A stretch of DNA of 64,000 nt from Bradyrhizobium manausense (GTDB lineage: Bacteria; Pseudomonadota; Alphaproteobacteria; Rhizobiales; Xanthobacteraceae), in contig NZ_JAFCJI010000001.1 of the NCBI RefSeq assembly GCF_018131105.1, positions 868,001 through 932,000 of the forward strand. The letters run 5' to 3'. Positions 18,320-27,568 of the stretch are shown piece by piece. Each line of letters opens with the position of its first letter. Position 1 is the stretch's first letter. The translations under genes were made by a program, and so were the position numbers. The notes beneath the pieces were generated by a model. It did no database searches. It was not told the origin of the DNA and saw only the letters and a program-made list of their open reading frames with translations.

Positions 18320-18467
18320 GCCGGCATCAGTCGCCCCCGCCGCCGGCACTCTTCCGGGGAGCAGAGCAACGCTCGCTCCCCATACCTACCTTCCGGTGGA
18401 AATACGCCCCCCTCCGTCGGAAGGCCTAGGGCGGTGAGGTCCCCCCAGCTTCACCGCCCGCCTTTTT
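18320..18467 (+). ncRNA. Candidate structured RNA: four successive hairpins ending in a terminator
   Basis: Four stem-loops follow one another with little between them. SL1: GCCGGC 18320-18325 with 18342-18347. SL2: GGGGAGC-A-GAGC pairing with GCTC-GCTCCCC, 18356-18381, loop AAC. SL3: 12 bp, 18389-18400 with 18413-18424, including two G-U pairs that pair only in a plus-strand transcript. SL4: GGCGGTGA 18430-18437 with TCACCGCC 18451-18458, then TTTTT at 18463-18467. Loops of SL1, SL3 and SL4 each show a run of five or six C. This could be an independent small RNA, a processed degP 3' UTR, or simply an elaborate terminator. A 75-codon frame with an AGGAGG site (18308-18535) overlaps it. Confidence 0.5.
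18430..18467 (+). terminator. Rho-independent terminator after degP
   Basis: 8-bp GC-rich stem (GGCGGTGA/TCACCGCC) with a 13-nt loop, followed 4 nt later by TTTTT. It ends degP or the candidate RNA before the next regulator gene. Confidence 0.75.
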
Positions 18468-18561
18468 GCCTAGCTCAGTCTCGTTCGCTTGGCTTGCATG
18501 CAATTGCCGCTCGCGCCATGTTTAGAGAAGGTTGACCTCCTTGACCGCCGCCGAACGCACG

Positions 18562-19242
18562 ATGCGCCTCCTCATCATCGAAGACGACCGCGAATCCGCC
18601 GACTATCTCGTGAAGGCGTTTCGCGAGGTCGGACACATCGCCGATCACGCCGGTGACGGCGAGGAAGGCCTCGCCATGGCCGAAAGCGGCGATTACGATG
18701 TGCTGGTGGTCGACCGTATGTTGCCCAAGCGCGACGGGCTGTCGCTGATCGGCGCGCTGCGCGACAAGGGCGAGACGGCGCCGGTTTTGATTCTCTCGGC
18801 ACTCGGACAGGTCGATGACCGCATCAAGGGCCTGCGCGCCGGCGGCGACGATTATCTGCCGAAACCCTATTCATTTGCCGAATTGCTGGCCCGTGTCGAA
18901 GTGCTGTCGCGCCGCCGCGGCGGTCCGGCCGAGGACACGCTCTACCGTGTCGGCGATCTCGAACTCGACCGGCTCTCCCATCGCGTCGCGCGCGGCAAGG
19001 ACGAGCTGACGCTGCAGCCGCGCGAATTCCGCCTGCTCGAATATCTGATGAAGCATGCCGGCCAGGTGGTGACGCGCACCATGCTGCTGGAGAACGTCTG
19101 GGACTATCATTTCGATCCGCAGACCAACGTGATCGACGTGCACATCTCGCGGCTGCGCTCCAAGATCGACAAGGGCTTCGAGCGGCCGCTGCTGCACACG
19201 ATCCGCGGCGCCGGGTACATGATCCGTGACGGCATTCGGTAA
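18562..19242 (+). CDS. OmpR-family response regulator
   Basis: 226 residues from the ATG at 18562. Receiver domain with EDD at 7-9, phospho-acceptor D51 in VVDRMLPKRDG, and the lysine in YLPKPYSF; the C-terminal winged helix closes with TIRGAGYMIRDGIR. Sequence style resembles the CopR/IrlR/QseB branch of OmpR regulators. An in-frame TTG at 18541 has a better-placed GAAGG site, so the protein may carry seven more residues; the ATG starts exactly at the receiver fold. It overlaps the next kinase gene by 17 nt, so the two are a coupled pair. The DegP neighbour suggests an envelope-stress role, which is inference only. Confidence 0.88.
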   Translation: MRLLIIEDDRESADYLVKAFREVGHIADHAGDGEEGLAMAESGDYDVLVVDRMLPKRDGLSLIGALRDKGETAPVLILSALGQVDDRIKGLRAGGDDYLPKPYSFAELLARVEVLSRRRGGPAEDTLYRVGDLELDRLSHRVARGKDELTLQPREFRLLEYLMKHAGQVVTRTMLLENVWDYHFDPQTNVIDVHISRLRSKIDKGFERPLLHTIRGAGYMIRDGIR

Positions 19243-20683
19243 ACTCGTTCGCACCACGGCGTTCCGGCTGACGCTGGTCTATTTGCTGTTGTTCGCGATG
19301 TTCGCGGCTTCGCTGCTCGGCTATTTCGCCTGGAACACGCGGCGGCTGATCACCGAGGAGATCACCCAGACGGTCAACGCCGAGACCTCGGAGATCAACG
19401 AGATCTACGGCCGCCGCGGCCTGTTCGGCCTGGTGCGCTCGATCGAGTATCGGGCGCTGCGGCCGGGTGCAAATCTCTACCTCGTGACCACGCCGACCGG
19501 GCAGGCGGTTGCCGGCAATGTCGGCTCGCTCGCGCCGGGCGTGATGGCGACGCGCGGCTGGTCGGAGACCGCCTACCGGCGCATCGAGGACACGGACGAC
19601 CGCGACCATCGCGCGCTGGTGCGCGTCACCGAACTCGAGAACGGTTTTCGTCTCCTGATCGGCCGCGACCTTGCCGAGCGGCGGCGCCTGTTCAGCATCG
19701 TCGCCAAGGCGGCGCAATGGTCGATCCTGATCGTCGTCGTGCTCGGCCTCGGCGGCGGCGTCTTCGTCGCGCGGAGGGTGCTGACGCGCATCGATGCGAT
19801 GTCCGGCACCGCGCATCGCATCATGACCGGCGATCTCAGCGAGCGCCTGCCGGTCGGGCGCAGCGGCGACGAGCTCGATCGCCTCGCCGAGAATCTCAAC
19901 GCCATGCTGGAGCGGATCGAGGCGCTGATGTCGGGGCTGAAGGAGGTTTCCGACAACATCGCCCACGACCTCAAGACGCCGCTGACGCGTTTGCGCAACC
20001 GCGCCGAGGAGGCGCTGGCGAAATCGGGTTGCGAGACCGACTATCGCGCGGCGCTGGAACGGACCATTGAGGAATCCGACGGGCTGATCCGCACCTTCAA
20101 CGCGCTGCTGATGATCGCGCGCGCGGAATCTGGCCAGGCGCGCGGCAACATGGATGATTTCGACGCCGCCGATGTCGCGGGCGGCATTCACGAGCTCTAC
20201 GAGCCGCTGGCCGAAGACGACGGCATGACCTTGAAGGTCAAGACCCAGGCCGCGCCCCTTCATGGCAACCGCGAACTGATCAGCCAGGCGCTCGCCAATC
20301 TCGTCGAGAACGCGATCAAATACGGCAAGCCGGCGCAGTCAGCGGGAACCGTGGTCAGCATGGACGCGCGTCAGATCACGATCGAGGCGAAGCGCGAGGG
20401 CGATCAGGTGCTGCTCAGCGTCACCGACCGCGGCCCGGGGATCCCCGAGGCCGACCGCAAGCACGTCGTCGAGCGGTTCGTCCGGCTCGAGGCGAGCCGC
20501 ACCATGCCGGGCTCCGGCCTTGGTCTCAGCCTCGCCTCCGCCGTCGCGACGTTGCACGGCGGCGAATTGCGGCTGGGTGATGCCCAGCCCGGTCTCGTCG
20601 CCACGCTGCTGTTGCCGGCGCGTATCGGGGCCGGCGACAGGGTTGCCCCGCCAATACCGGATGTGCCACAGAAGGTGGCATGA
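19226..20683 (+). CDS. Sensor histidine kinase
   Basis: 485 residues, GTG start inside the end of the regulator gene. Two membrane helices (about 14-34 and 163-182) enclose a ~125-residue periplasmic sensor. A HAMP domain (about 183-236) precedes the phospho-acceptor H247 in NIAHDLKTPLTRL, then HATPase motifs NLVENAIKYG, DRGPGIP and GSGLGLSLA. The HDLKTPLTRLR wording is typical of kinases paired with CopR/QseB-like regulators. Its stop overlaps the glnE start by 4 nt, so glnE is likely translated from the same message. Confidence 0.9.
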   Translation: MTAFGKLVRTTAFRLTLVYLLLFAMFAASLLGYFAWNTRRLITEEITQTVNAETSEINEIYGRRGLFGLVRSIEYRALRPGANLYLVTTPTGQAVAGNVGSLAPGVMATRGWSETAYRRIEDTDDRDHRALVRVTELENGFRLLIGRDLAERRRLFSIVAKAAQWSILIVVVLGLGGGVFVARRVLTRIDAMSGTAHRIMTGDLSERLPVGRSGDELDRLAENLNAMLERIEALMSGLKEVSDNIAHDLKTPLTRLRNRAEEALAKSGCETDYRAALERTIEESDGLIRTFNALLMIARAESGQARGNMDDFDAADVAGGIHELYEPLAEDDGMTLKVKTQAAPLHGNRELISQALANLVENAIKYGKPAQSAGTVVSMDARQITIEAKREGDQVLLSVTDRGPGIPEADRKHVVERFVRLEASRTMPGSGLGLSLASAVATLHGGELRLGDAQPGLVATLLLPARIGAGDRVAPPIPDVPQKVA

Positions 20684-23658
20684 ACCACTCCGCGCCGGGA
20701 AACGCGGACAAGCATGGTGAGAGCCTGGCCGCGCGCTTCGTGGAGGCTCCCCATATTGCCGCTTCCACATCAGACGAACGACGTTTCGACACCTGGCTGG
20801 CCGAGCTCGAGCCGGCGCAATCGGCTCGTCTGGAAGCGCTGCTGGTCCATCCCTTTGCCCGGAACATTCTCGGGGGAATCGCGGAATTCTCGCCTTATTT
20901 GTTCGATCTGGTGCGCGCCGATCCGCCGCGCCTGATCCGTTTGTTGGAATGCGAGCCGGATGCGCATCTCGCTGGGCTGATCGCAGGAGCGAGGGCCGCT
21001 GTGCTGGCCGCACCCGACGAGGCTGAGGTGATGCGGCTGCTTCGCCGCATGAAGGCGGAGGCGGCGCTGCTGATCGCGCTGTGCGACATCGGCGGGGTCT
21101 GGCCGGTGATGCGGGTGACGGCCGCGTTGACCGACCTCGCGGTGTCCTCGGTGCAGGCGGCGCTCCAGTACCTGCTGCGGCAGGAAGCCGCACGCGGCAA
21201 GCTCATGCCACCCGATCCCGAGGCGCCGGAAATCGGATGCGGCCTGATCGTGCTTGCCATGGGCAAGATGGGCGCGGGCGAGCTGAACTATTCCAGCGAC
21301 ATCGATCTCATCGTGTTCTTCGACCCTGATGCCACGACGGTCGCGCCCGACATCGAGCCGCAGCCATTCTTCGTCCGCGTGACGCAAGGCATGGCACGCA
21401 TCCTCCAGCAGCGCACCTATGACGGCTATGTGTTCCGCGTCGATCTGAGGCTCCGTCCTGATCCGTCCTCGACGCAGGTCGCAATCTCGCGCGACGCCGC
21501 GCTGAACTATTACGAGCGGGAAGGGCGTACCTGGGAGCGTGCGGCGATGATCAAGGCGCGCGCCTGCGCCGGCGATCCCAAAGCGGGTGACGCGCTGCTC
21601 GCCGAAATCGCGCCGTTCGTCTGGCGCAAGCACCTCGACTTTGCCGCGCTTGCCGACGTGCACGACATGAAGCGGCAGATGCAGACCTATCGCGGCCAGA
21701 GCGAAATCTCGGTCGAGGGCCACAACGTCAAGGTCGGCCGCGGCGGCATCCGCGAGATCGAGTTCTTTGCCCAGACCCAGCAACTGATCGCGGGCGGTCG
21801 CCATCCGGAATTGCGGGTGCGACCGACGCGTGCAGCGCTCAACATTCTTGCGTCCAGCAACTGGATCACCTCTGCCGCGCGCGACGAACTGACCACAGCA
21901 TATGAGTTCCTGCGCCGGGTCGAGCATCGCCTTCAGATGATCGCCGACGAGCAGACCCATGCGCTGCCGGAGGACAAGGATGCGGTCGAACGCTTCGCCT
22001 GGTTCTTCGGCTATGACCGCCGCGAGACGTTTGCGCGCGACCTGCTGCGACAGCTCGAGATCGTCCAGGGGCACTACGAAAAGCTGTTCGAGGGCGATGA
22101 CCCGACCGGCACGGCAAGCCTGCCGGCACTCGATTACAGCGCGGGTCCCGATGATCCGCGCCTGCTGCAATATTTGAGCACGCTCGGCTTCAAGAAGCCG
22201 GCCGCCCTTGCGCAGACAATCCGCGACTGGATCACCGGCGACTACCGCGTGTTCCGCAACGAGCAGACGCGAAACGCCTTCGTCGAGTTCGTGCCGGTTC
22301 TGATCGACGGTCTTGCGCATGCCGAGGAGCCGGACCGCGCCGTGGTGGCGTTCGACGACTTTCTCCGGGCGCTCCAGCGCGGCGGCCGGCTGATCACGCT
22401 GCTCGGCCAGAACCGCGATCTCGTCGCGCTGGTGGCGCTCGTGCTGGGCGCCGCGCCTCGGCTTGGTGAGATGCTGGCGCGGCAGCCGCAATTGATGGAC
22501 GGTCTGATCGATCCGCGCTTCTTCGGTGCGATGCCGGACAAGCGGGAATTGTCGGCGCGGCTTGCGACCACGGTGCACGATGCTGGCTCCTACGAGGAGT
22601 TTCTGGATCGTTTGCGGCTGTTCGGGCAGGAGAGCCTGTTCCTGATCGGCACGCGCATCCTCTCCGGCACCGTCTCGGCGCAGCAGGCGAGCACGGCCTT
22701 CGCCGACGTCGCCGAGGGCATCGTTCACACCGTGCATGGCCTCGTCGCCGATCGCTTCGCCGCCCAGCACGGCCGGATCAAGGGGCAGGAGACCGCGATC
22801 ATCGCGATGGGCCGGCTCGGCAGCCGTGAGATGACGGCGTCGTCGGATCTCGACCTGATCCTGCTCTATGACTTCGACAGCGAGAACCCGGACTCCGACG
22901 GAGAGAGGTCACTCCAGGGCGCGCATTATTTCGCTCGCCTGACCCAGCGCCTGATCAGCGCCTTCACGACCCGCACCAATTACGGTGTGCTCTACGAGAT
23001 CGACATGCGGCTGCGGCCCTCGGGGCGCGCGGGTCCCGTGGCATCGAGCCTCGTTTCATTTGCGGACTACCAGGCCAACGAAGCCTGGACCTGGGAGCAC
23101 ATGGCGTTGACGCGCGCGCGCGTGGTGTCGGCATCGCCCGAATTCGCCGCGCGGATCGAGCACATCATCCGCGAAGTCCTGACCCGCCGTCGCGACCCAG
23201 CGATTACGGCCAACGACGTCGCCGACATGCGCCGCGCGATCGCGCAGGAGAAGGGCGAGACCGACTATTGGGATCTGAAGTACGCCTCCGGCGGCATGGT
23301 CGACATCGATTTCATCGCGCAATATCTCCAGCTCGTTCATGCCCATGACAAGCCTGACATTCTCGACGTCGGCACGGTGCAGGTGCTGGAGAATGCCGCA
23401 AGACTCGGCGTGCTGCCGCAATCCGAAGTGGAGATCCTGCGCGCCGCAGCACGGCTCTATCACGACCTGACGCAGATCCTGCGGCTCTGCGTCAGCGACG
23501 GCTTCAAGGCGGAAACGGCAGGCACCGACCTTCAGCGCGTGATGGCGCGCGCCGGCGACGCGCCCGATTTCTCGTCGCTGGAGGCGCGGGTGCGGGAAAC
23601 GCAGGCCGAGGTGCGGCGCGTGTTCACCGCGCTTCTGGAAGGGGAGCCGTCTGCTTGA
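20680..23658 (+). CDS. glnE: Glutamine synthetase adenylyltransferase / adenylyl-removing enzyme
   Basis: 992 residues, close to the usual ~950-990. Two nucleotidyltransferase domains are present. The N-terminal adenylyl-removing domain has AMGKMGAGELNYSSDIDLIV (about residue 190), and the C-terminal adenylyl-transfer domain has AMGRLGSREMTASSDLDLIL (about 710); both keep the G-S/-DxD catalytic pattern, and GlnD-like linkers lie between. It switches glutamine synthetase activity by adding or removing AMP on a tyrosine, under PII control. ATGA overlap with the upstream kinase gene. Its 3' end overlaps the convergent fdsD gene by 35 bp. Confidence 0.97.
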   Translation: MNHSAPGNADKHGESLAARFVEAPHIAASTSDERRFDTWLAELEPAQSARLEALLVHPFARNILGGIAEFSPYLFDLVRADPPRLIRLLECEPDAHLAGLIAGARAAVLAAPDEAEVMRLLRRMKAEAALLIALCDIGGVWPVMRVTAALTDLAVSSVQAALQYLLRQEAARGKLMPPDPEAPEIGCGLIVLAMGKMGAGELNYSSDIDLIVFFDPDATTVAPDIEPQPFFVRVTQGMARILQQRTYDGYVFRVDLRLRPDPSSTQVAISRDAALNYYEREGRTWERAAMIKARACAGDPKAGDALLAEIAPFVWRKHLDFAALADVHDMKRQMQTYRGQSEISVEGHNVKVGRGGIREIEFFAQTQQLIAGGRHPELRVRPTRAALNILASSNWITSAARDELTTAYEFLRRVEHRLQMIADEQTHALPEDKDAVERFAWFFGYDRRETFARDLLRQLEIVQGHYEKLFEGDDPTGTASLPALDYSAGPDDPRLLQYLSTLGFKKPAALAQTIRDWITGDYRVFRNEQTRNAFVEFVPVLIDGLAHAEEPDRAVVAFDDFLRALQRGGRLITLLGQNRDLVALVALVLGAAPRLGEMLARQPQLMDGLIDPRFFGAMPDKRELSARLATTVHDAGSYEEFLDRLRLFGQESLFLIGTRILSGTVSAQQASTAFADVAEGIVHTVHGLVADRFAAQHGRIKGQETAIIAMGRLGSREMTASSDLDLILLYDFDSENPDSDGERSLQGAHYFARLTQRLISAFTTRTNYGVLYEIDMRLRPSGRAGPVASSLVSFADYQANEAWTWEHMALTRARVVSASPEFAARIEHIIREVLTRRRDPAITANDVADMRRAIAQEKGETDYWDLKYASGGMVDIDFIAQYLQLVHAHDKPDILDVGTVQVLENAARLGVLPQSEVEILRAAARLYHDLTQILRLCVSDGFKAETAGTDLQRVMARAGDAPDFSSLEARVRETQAEVRRVFTALLEGEPSA

Positions 23659-23863
23659 GCGAAGTCAGGGCTTCGAGCACGTTCGGTTCGAGGCCCGCGC
23701 CGCCGGCATCCAGATGCGCGAAGATCGCGCGCTTCATCCGGGGATCCCAGAACTTCTTGATGTGATCGGCGATCCCGGGCACGGCCTTGTCATGGCCCTG
23801 GCTGCGGAAGAACGTACCGATCTGGTTGGCCATGTAGACGAGGCGGTCAGCAGGCGACGACAT
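23624..23863 (-). CDS. fdsD: Formate dehydrogenase delta subunit FdsD
   Basis: 79 residues (MSSPADRLVYMANQIGTFF at the start), the size of FdsD. Family features visible are the RLVxMANQIxxFF opening, HIKKFWDPRMKRAI in the middle, and a short C-terminal helix. FdsD is a small subunit needed for the cytosolic NAD+-dependent molybdenum formate dehydrogenase FdsABGD. The ATG at 23863 overlaps the fdhD end by 17 nt; the frame also runs upstream, but the longer form lacks homology. Last gene of the fds operon, overlapping the end of glnE. Confidence 0.92.
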   Translation of the reverse strand: MSSPADRLVYMANQIGTFFRSQGHDKAVPGIADHIKKFWDPRMKRAIFAHLDAGGAGLEPNVLEALTSLKQTAPLPEAR

Positions 23864-24680
23864 CGACAATCTCCTGGGCACGATGAGCCGTGATGCGGCC
23901 CTGGTGCGTGAACACTTCAAACCCGTCGCAGCGGGCAATTGCAATCAGCGTGATACCGGCAGCCGTGGCGGTGCGGACCGCAAGCGCGGTGGGGGCGGAG
24001 ACCGCGACCATGACAGGTGCACCGATGGCGGCCGTCTTCTGCACCATCTCGACCGAGACCCGGCTCGTCAGCAGCACCATGCCTTCGCTCGCAGCCGTGC
24101 GGCTGCGCGCCAGCGAACCTGCGAGCTTGTCGAGCGCGTTGTGCCGACCGACGTCTTCGCGCAGGGCCACGATGCCTTGCGACGGCGACCAGAAAGCTGC
24201 GGCGTGAACAGCGCGGGTCTGCATGTTGATCGATTGCAGGGGGGCGATCGCCTGCATCGCCGTCATGATCTGTTGCGGCGTGAAGATCTGCCCCTGCGGC
24301 ACGATGGCGGCCGGGCGTATGGCCTGCGCGATCGAGTCGATGCCGCAAATGCCGCAGCCGGTCGGACCTGCGATGTGGCGGCGGCGCTCACTGATGCGTG
24401 CGGCGTTGTCCTGCTCGAGCCACATGCGCAGCTCGATGCCGTCGTCGAGACGGACCACGTCGAGCGACTGGATATCGTCGATGGATTTGATGATGCCTTC
24501 GTCCAGGCTGAAGCCGACCGCAAAATCTTCCAGGTTCTGCGGCGTCCCCATCATGACGGCATAAGTGCCGCCATTATAGGTCAGCGCCAGCGGCGTCTCC
24601 TCGGGGATCAGCCGCGTCCCTTCGGACGCGGTGTCATCGCGCCAGATTTCCCGATCGATCGCCTGGACCGGCACGTGCAT
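23847..24680 (-). CDS. fdhD: Formate dehydrogenase sulfurtransferase FdhD
   Basis: 277 residues. FdhD moves sulfur from a cysteine desulfurase to the bis-MGD cofactor of formate dehydrogenase, which the enzyme needs for activity. The functional cysteine pair is in GPTGCGICGIDS (about residues 109-112). Other family regions seen are EETPLALTYNG near the N-terminus, DVGRHNALDK, and VLLTSRVSVEMVQK. The stop of fdsA lies 4 bp upstream of the start, so the genes are co-transcribed. Length is normal. Confidence 0.95.
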   Translation of the reverse strand: MHVPVQAIDREIWRDDTASEGTRLIPEETPLALTYNGGTYAVMMGTPQNLEDFAVGFSLDEGIIKSIDDIQSLDVVRLDDGIELRMWLEQDNAARISERRRHIAGPTGCGICGIDSIAQAIRPAAIVPQGQIFTPQQIMTAMQAIAPLQSINMQTRAVHAAAFWSPSQGIVALREDVGRHNALDKLAGSLARSRTAASEGMVLLTSRVSVEMVQKTAAIGAPVMVAVSAPTALAVRTATAAGITLIAIARCDGFEVFTHQGRITAHRAQEIVDVVAC

Positions 24681-24684
24681 GCGG

Positions 24685-27558
24685 TTACTCCGCGGCCTCG
24701 GCCGGCGCGATGCGGCGGGAGTGCCGCGCCTGCTCGTCGTAGCTCTTCTGCCAGTCGGACGGGCCGTTCGACGGTGAGATCTGCACCGCCGTGACCTTGT
24801 ATTCGGGACAGTTGGTCGCCCAGTCCGAATAATCCGTGGTGATCACGTTGGCCTGCGTGTCCGGGTGATGGAAGGTCGTGTAGACGACGCCGGGCGCGAC
24901 GCGGTCGGTGATCTCCGCACGCAGCGTGGTCTCGCCGGCGCGGCTCTGCAGCCGCACCCAGTCGCCGTCGCGCACGCCGCGTTGCTCGGCGTCGTGCGGA
25001 TGGATCTCCAGCCGGTCCTCGGCATGCCAGACCACGTTCTCGGTGCGCCTCGTCTGCGCGCCGACATTGTACTGGCTGAGAATGCGGCCCGTGGTGAGCA
25101 GCAGCGGGAAGCGGGGGCCGGTTCGTTCATCCGTCGCCACATATTCCGTGACGATGAACTTGCCCTTGCCGCGCACAAAGTGGTCGATATGCATCACAGG
25201 CGTGCCTTCGGGCGCCTTTTCGTTGCATGGCCACTGTACCGAGCCGAGCTGTTCGAGCTTCTCGTAGGAGACGCCGGCGAACGTCGGCGTCAGCGCCGCG
25301 ATCTCGTCCATGATCTCGGACGGGTGATTGTACTTCATCTCGAAGCCCATCGCCTTGGCGAGCAGGAGCGTGACCTCCCAGTCCGCATAGCCGTTGCGCG
25401 GCGTCATCACCTTGCGCACACGCTGGATACGACGCTCGGCGTTGATGAATGTTCCGTCCTTTTCGAGGAAGGTCGAGCCGGGCAGGAACACGTGGGCGTA
25501 GTTGGCCGTCTCGTTCAGAAAGAGATCATGGACGATGACGCATTCCATCGCCGACAAGGCCGACACCACGTGCTTGGTGTTGGGATCCGACTGCAGGATG
25601 TCCTCGCCCTGCACATAGAGGCCCATGAAGGTGCCTTCGATGGCGGAGTCGAACATGTTCGGAATGCGCAATCCCGGTTCCGGGTTCAGCTTAACGTTCC
25701 AGGCGGCCTCGAACTGCTGGCGAACAGAGTCGATCGCGATGTGCCGATAGCCCGGCAGCTCGTGCGGGAACGAGCCCATGTCGCAGGATCCCTGCACGTT
25801 GTTCTGGCCGCGCAGCGGGTTCACACCGACACCGGAGCGGCCGATATTGCCCGTCGCCATCGCCAAATTGGCGATCGCGATCACCGTCGTCGAGCCCTGG
25901 CTGTGCTCGGTGACGCCGAGCCCGTAATAGATCGCGGCATTGCCGCCGGTCGCGTAGACGCGCGCAGCTTCGCGCAACGCTTTCGGGTCCACCCCGGTCA
26001 TGATGGCGGTCGCTTCGGGGCTGTGGTTTGGCTGCGCAACGAAGGCGGCCCAGTCCTCGAATTCGTTCCATTCACAACGCTCGCGGACGAAGACTTCGTT
26101 GACGAGTCCTTCGGTGACGATGACGTGTGCGAGCGCCGTGAGCACGGCAACGTTGGTGCCGGGCATCAGGGACAGGTGCAGCGCCTTCACATGCGGCGAT
26201 TCCACCATCTCGGTGCGGCGCGGATCGATCACGATCAGCTTGGCACCCTGGCGCAGCCGCTTCTTCAGACGGGAGGCGAACACCGGGTGAGCCGACGCCG
26301 GATTGGCGCCGATGATCATGACGACGTCGGTATCTTCGACCGAGTCGAAATCCTGCGTGCCCGCAGAGGTGCCGAACGTGACCGAAAGCCCGTAGCCGGT
26401 CGGCGAATGGCACACGCGGGCACAGGTATCGACATTGTTGTTGCCGAAGCCGGCGCGGATCAGCTTCTGCACCAGATAGGTTTCCTCGTTGGTGCAGCGG
26501 GAGGAGGTGATGCCGCCGATGGCGTCGCGGCCGTATTTCTTCTGAATGCCGTGCATTCTGGCGGCGGCAAACGAGAGCGCTTCATCCCACGACACCTCGC
26601 GCCAGGGATCCTCGATCCGTTCGCGGATCATTGGATTGAGAATGCGCTCCTTGTGGGTGGTGTAGCCCCAGGCAAAGCGTCCCTTGACGCAGGAGTGGCC
26701 GCGATTGGCCTTGCCGTCCTTCCAGGGCACCATGCGGACGACTTCCTCGCCGCGCATTTCGGCCTTGAAGGCGCAGCCAACGCCGCAATAGGCGCAGGTG
26801 GTGATGACGGAGTGCTCGGGCTGGCCGATCTCGATCACCGACTTTTCCGTCAGCGTCGCAGTCGGGCAGGCCTGCACGCAGGCGCCGCAGGAGACGCATT
26901 CGGAGCCGAGGAAGCTCTCGTTCATGCCCGGCGAAACACGGCTGTCGAAGCCGCGGCCGGAAATCGTCAAAGCAAAGGTGCCTTGCACTTCCTCGCAGGC
27001 GCGGACACAGCGCGAGCAGACGATGCATTTGGAGGGATCGTAGGTGAAGTAGGGATTGGACTCGTCCTTCGGCATCCAGGCGGCGTTGACCTCGCCGTTG
27101 GATTTCGCGAAGACATGGTTCTCGCCCTCATAGCCATAGCGCACTTCGCGCAGGCCCACGGCGCCGGCCATGTCCTGCAGTTCGCAATCGCCGTTGGCGC
27201 CGCAGGTGAGGCAGTCGAGCGGATGGTCGGAGATATAGAGCTCCATCACGCCCTTGCGTAGCTGCTTCAGCCGTTCGCTCTGAGTGTGGACGACGAGGCC
27301 GTTCATGACGGGCGTGGTGCAGGAGGCCGGCGTGCCGGCGCGGCCCTCGATCTCGACGACGCAAAGCCGGCAGGAGCCGAACGCATCGACCATGTCGGTG
27401 GCGCAAAGCTTCGGGATCTGGTGGCCGGCTTCCATCGCCGCACGCATGATCGACGTGCCCTCGGGCACCGTGACCTGCTTGTCGTCGATGGTCAGCGTGA
27501 CCATCGTTCCCGATTTCGAGCGCGGCGTGCCGAAGTCGATTTCTTCGATCAGAGACAT
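24685..27558 (-). CDS. fdsA: NAD-dependent formate dehydrogenase alpha (catalytic) subunit
   Basis: 957 residues. Order of centres: N-terminal 2Fe-2S domain (C52, C63, C66, C80), the His-Cys cluster site HPLDCLTCGANGDCE (about 112-125), two ferredoxin-type 4Fe-4S motifs (CIVCSRCVRAC at 178-188 and CVSCGACVQAC at 221-231), the MopB 4Fe-4S motif CAYCGVGC (255-262), then the bis-MGD domains. The molybdenum ligand is an ordinary cysteine, C383 in ARVCHSPTG, not selenocysteine. It oxidises formate to CO2 in the cytosol and feeds electrons to FdsB. The ATG at 27558 has an AGGAG site; the frame upstream overlaps fdsB. Confidence 0.97.
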   Translation of the reverse strand: MSLIEEIDFGTPRSKSGTMVTLTIDDKQVTVPEGTSIMRAAMEAGHQIPKLCATDMVDAFGSCRLCVVEIEGRAGTPASCTTPVMNGLVVHTQSERLKQLRKGVMELYISDHPLDCLTCGANGDCELQDMAGAVGLREVRYGYEGENHVFAKSNGEVNAAWMPKDESNPYFTYDPSKCIVCSRCVRACEEVQGTFALTISGRGFDSRVSPGMNESFLGSECVSCGACVQACPTATLTEKSVIEIGQPEHSVITTCAYCGVGCAFKAEMRGEEVVRMVPWKDGKANRGHSCVKGRFAWGYTTHKERILNPMIRERIEDPWREVSWDEALSFAAARMHGIQKKYGRDAIGGITSSRCTNEETYLVQKLIRAGFGNNNVDTCARVCHSPTGYGLSVTFGTSAGTQDFDSVEDTDVVMIIGANPASAHPVFASRLKKRLRQGAKLIVIDPRRTEMVESPHVKALHLSLMPGTNVAVLTALAHVIVTEGLVNEVFVRERCEWNEFEDWAAFVAQPNHSPEATAIMTGVDPKALREAARVYATGGNAAIYYGLGVTEHSQGSTTVIAIANLAMATGNIGRSGVGVNPLRGQNNVQGSCDMGSFPHELPGYRHIAIDSVRQQFEAAWNVKLNPEPGLRIPNMFDSAIEGTFMGLYVQGEDILQSDPNTKHVVSALSAMECVIVHDLFLNETANYAHVFLPGSTFLEKDGTFINAERRIQRVRKVMTPRNGYADWEVTLLLAKAMGFEMKYNHPSEIMDEIAALTPTFAGVSYEKLEQLGSVQWPCNEKAPEGTPVMHIDHFVRGKGKFIVTEYVATDERTGPRFPLLLTTGRILSQYNVGAQTRRTENVVWHAEDRLEIHPHDAEQRGVRDGDWVRLQSRAGETTLRAEITDRVAPGVVYTTFHHPDTQANVITTDYSDWATNCPEYKVTAVQISPSNGPSDWQKSYDEQARHSRRIAPAEAAE

Positions 27559-27568
27559 TGTCGTTCTC

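Noticed and set aside
20770..22770. Long open frame on the minus strand inside glnE
   Set aside because: It is wholly antisense to a strongly supported gene. High-GC coding strands routinely leave long antisense frames; its sequence shows no domain.
24865..27261. 798-codon frame on the plus strand antisense to fdsA
   Set aside because: fdsA has a full set of iron-sulfur and molybdenum motifs. The antisense frame is His/Arg/Ala-rich without any motif.
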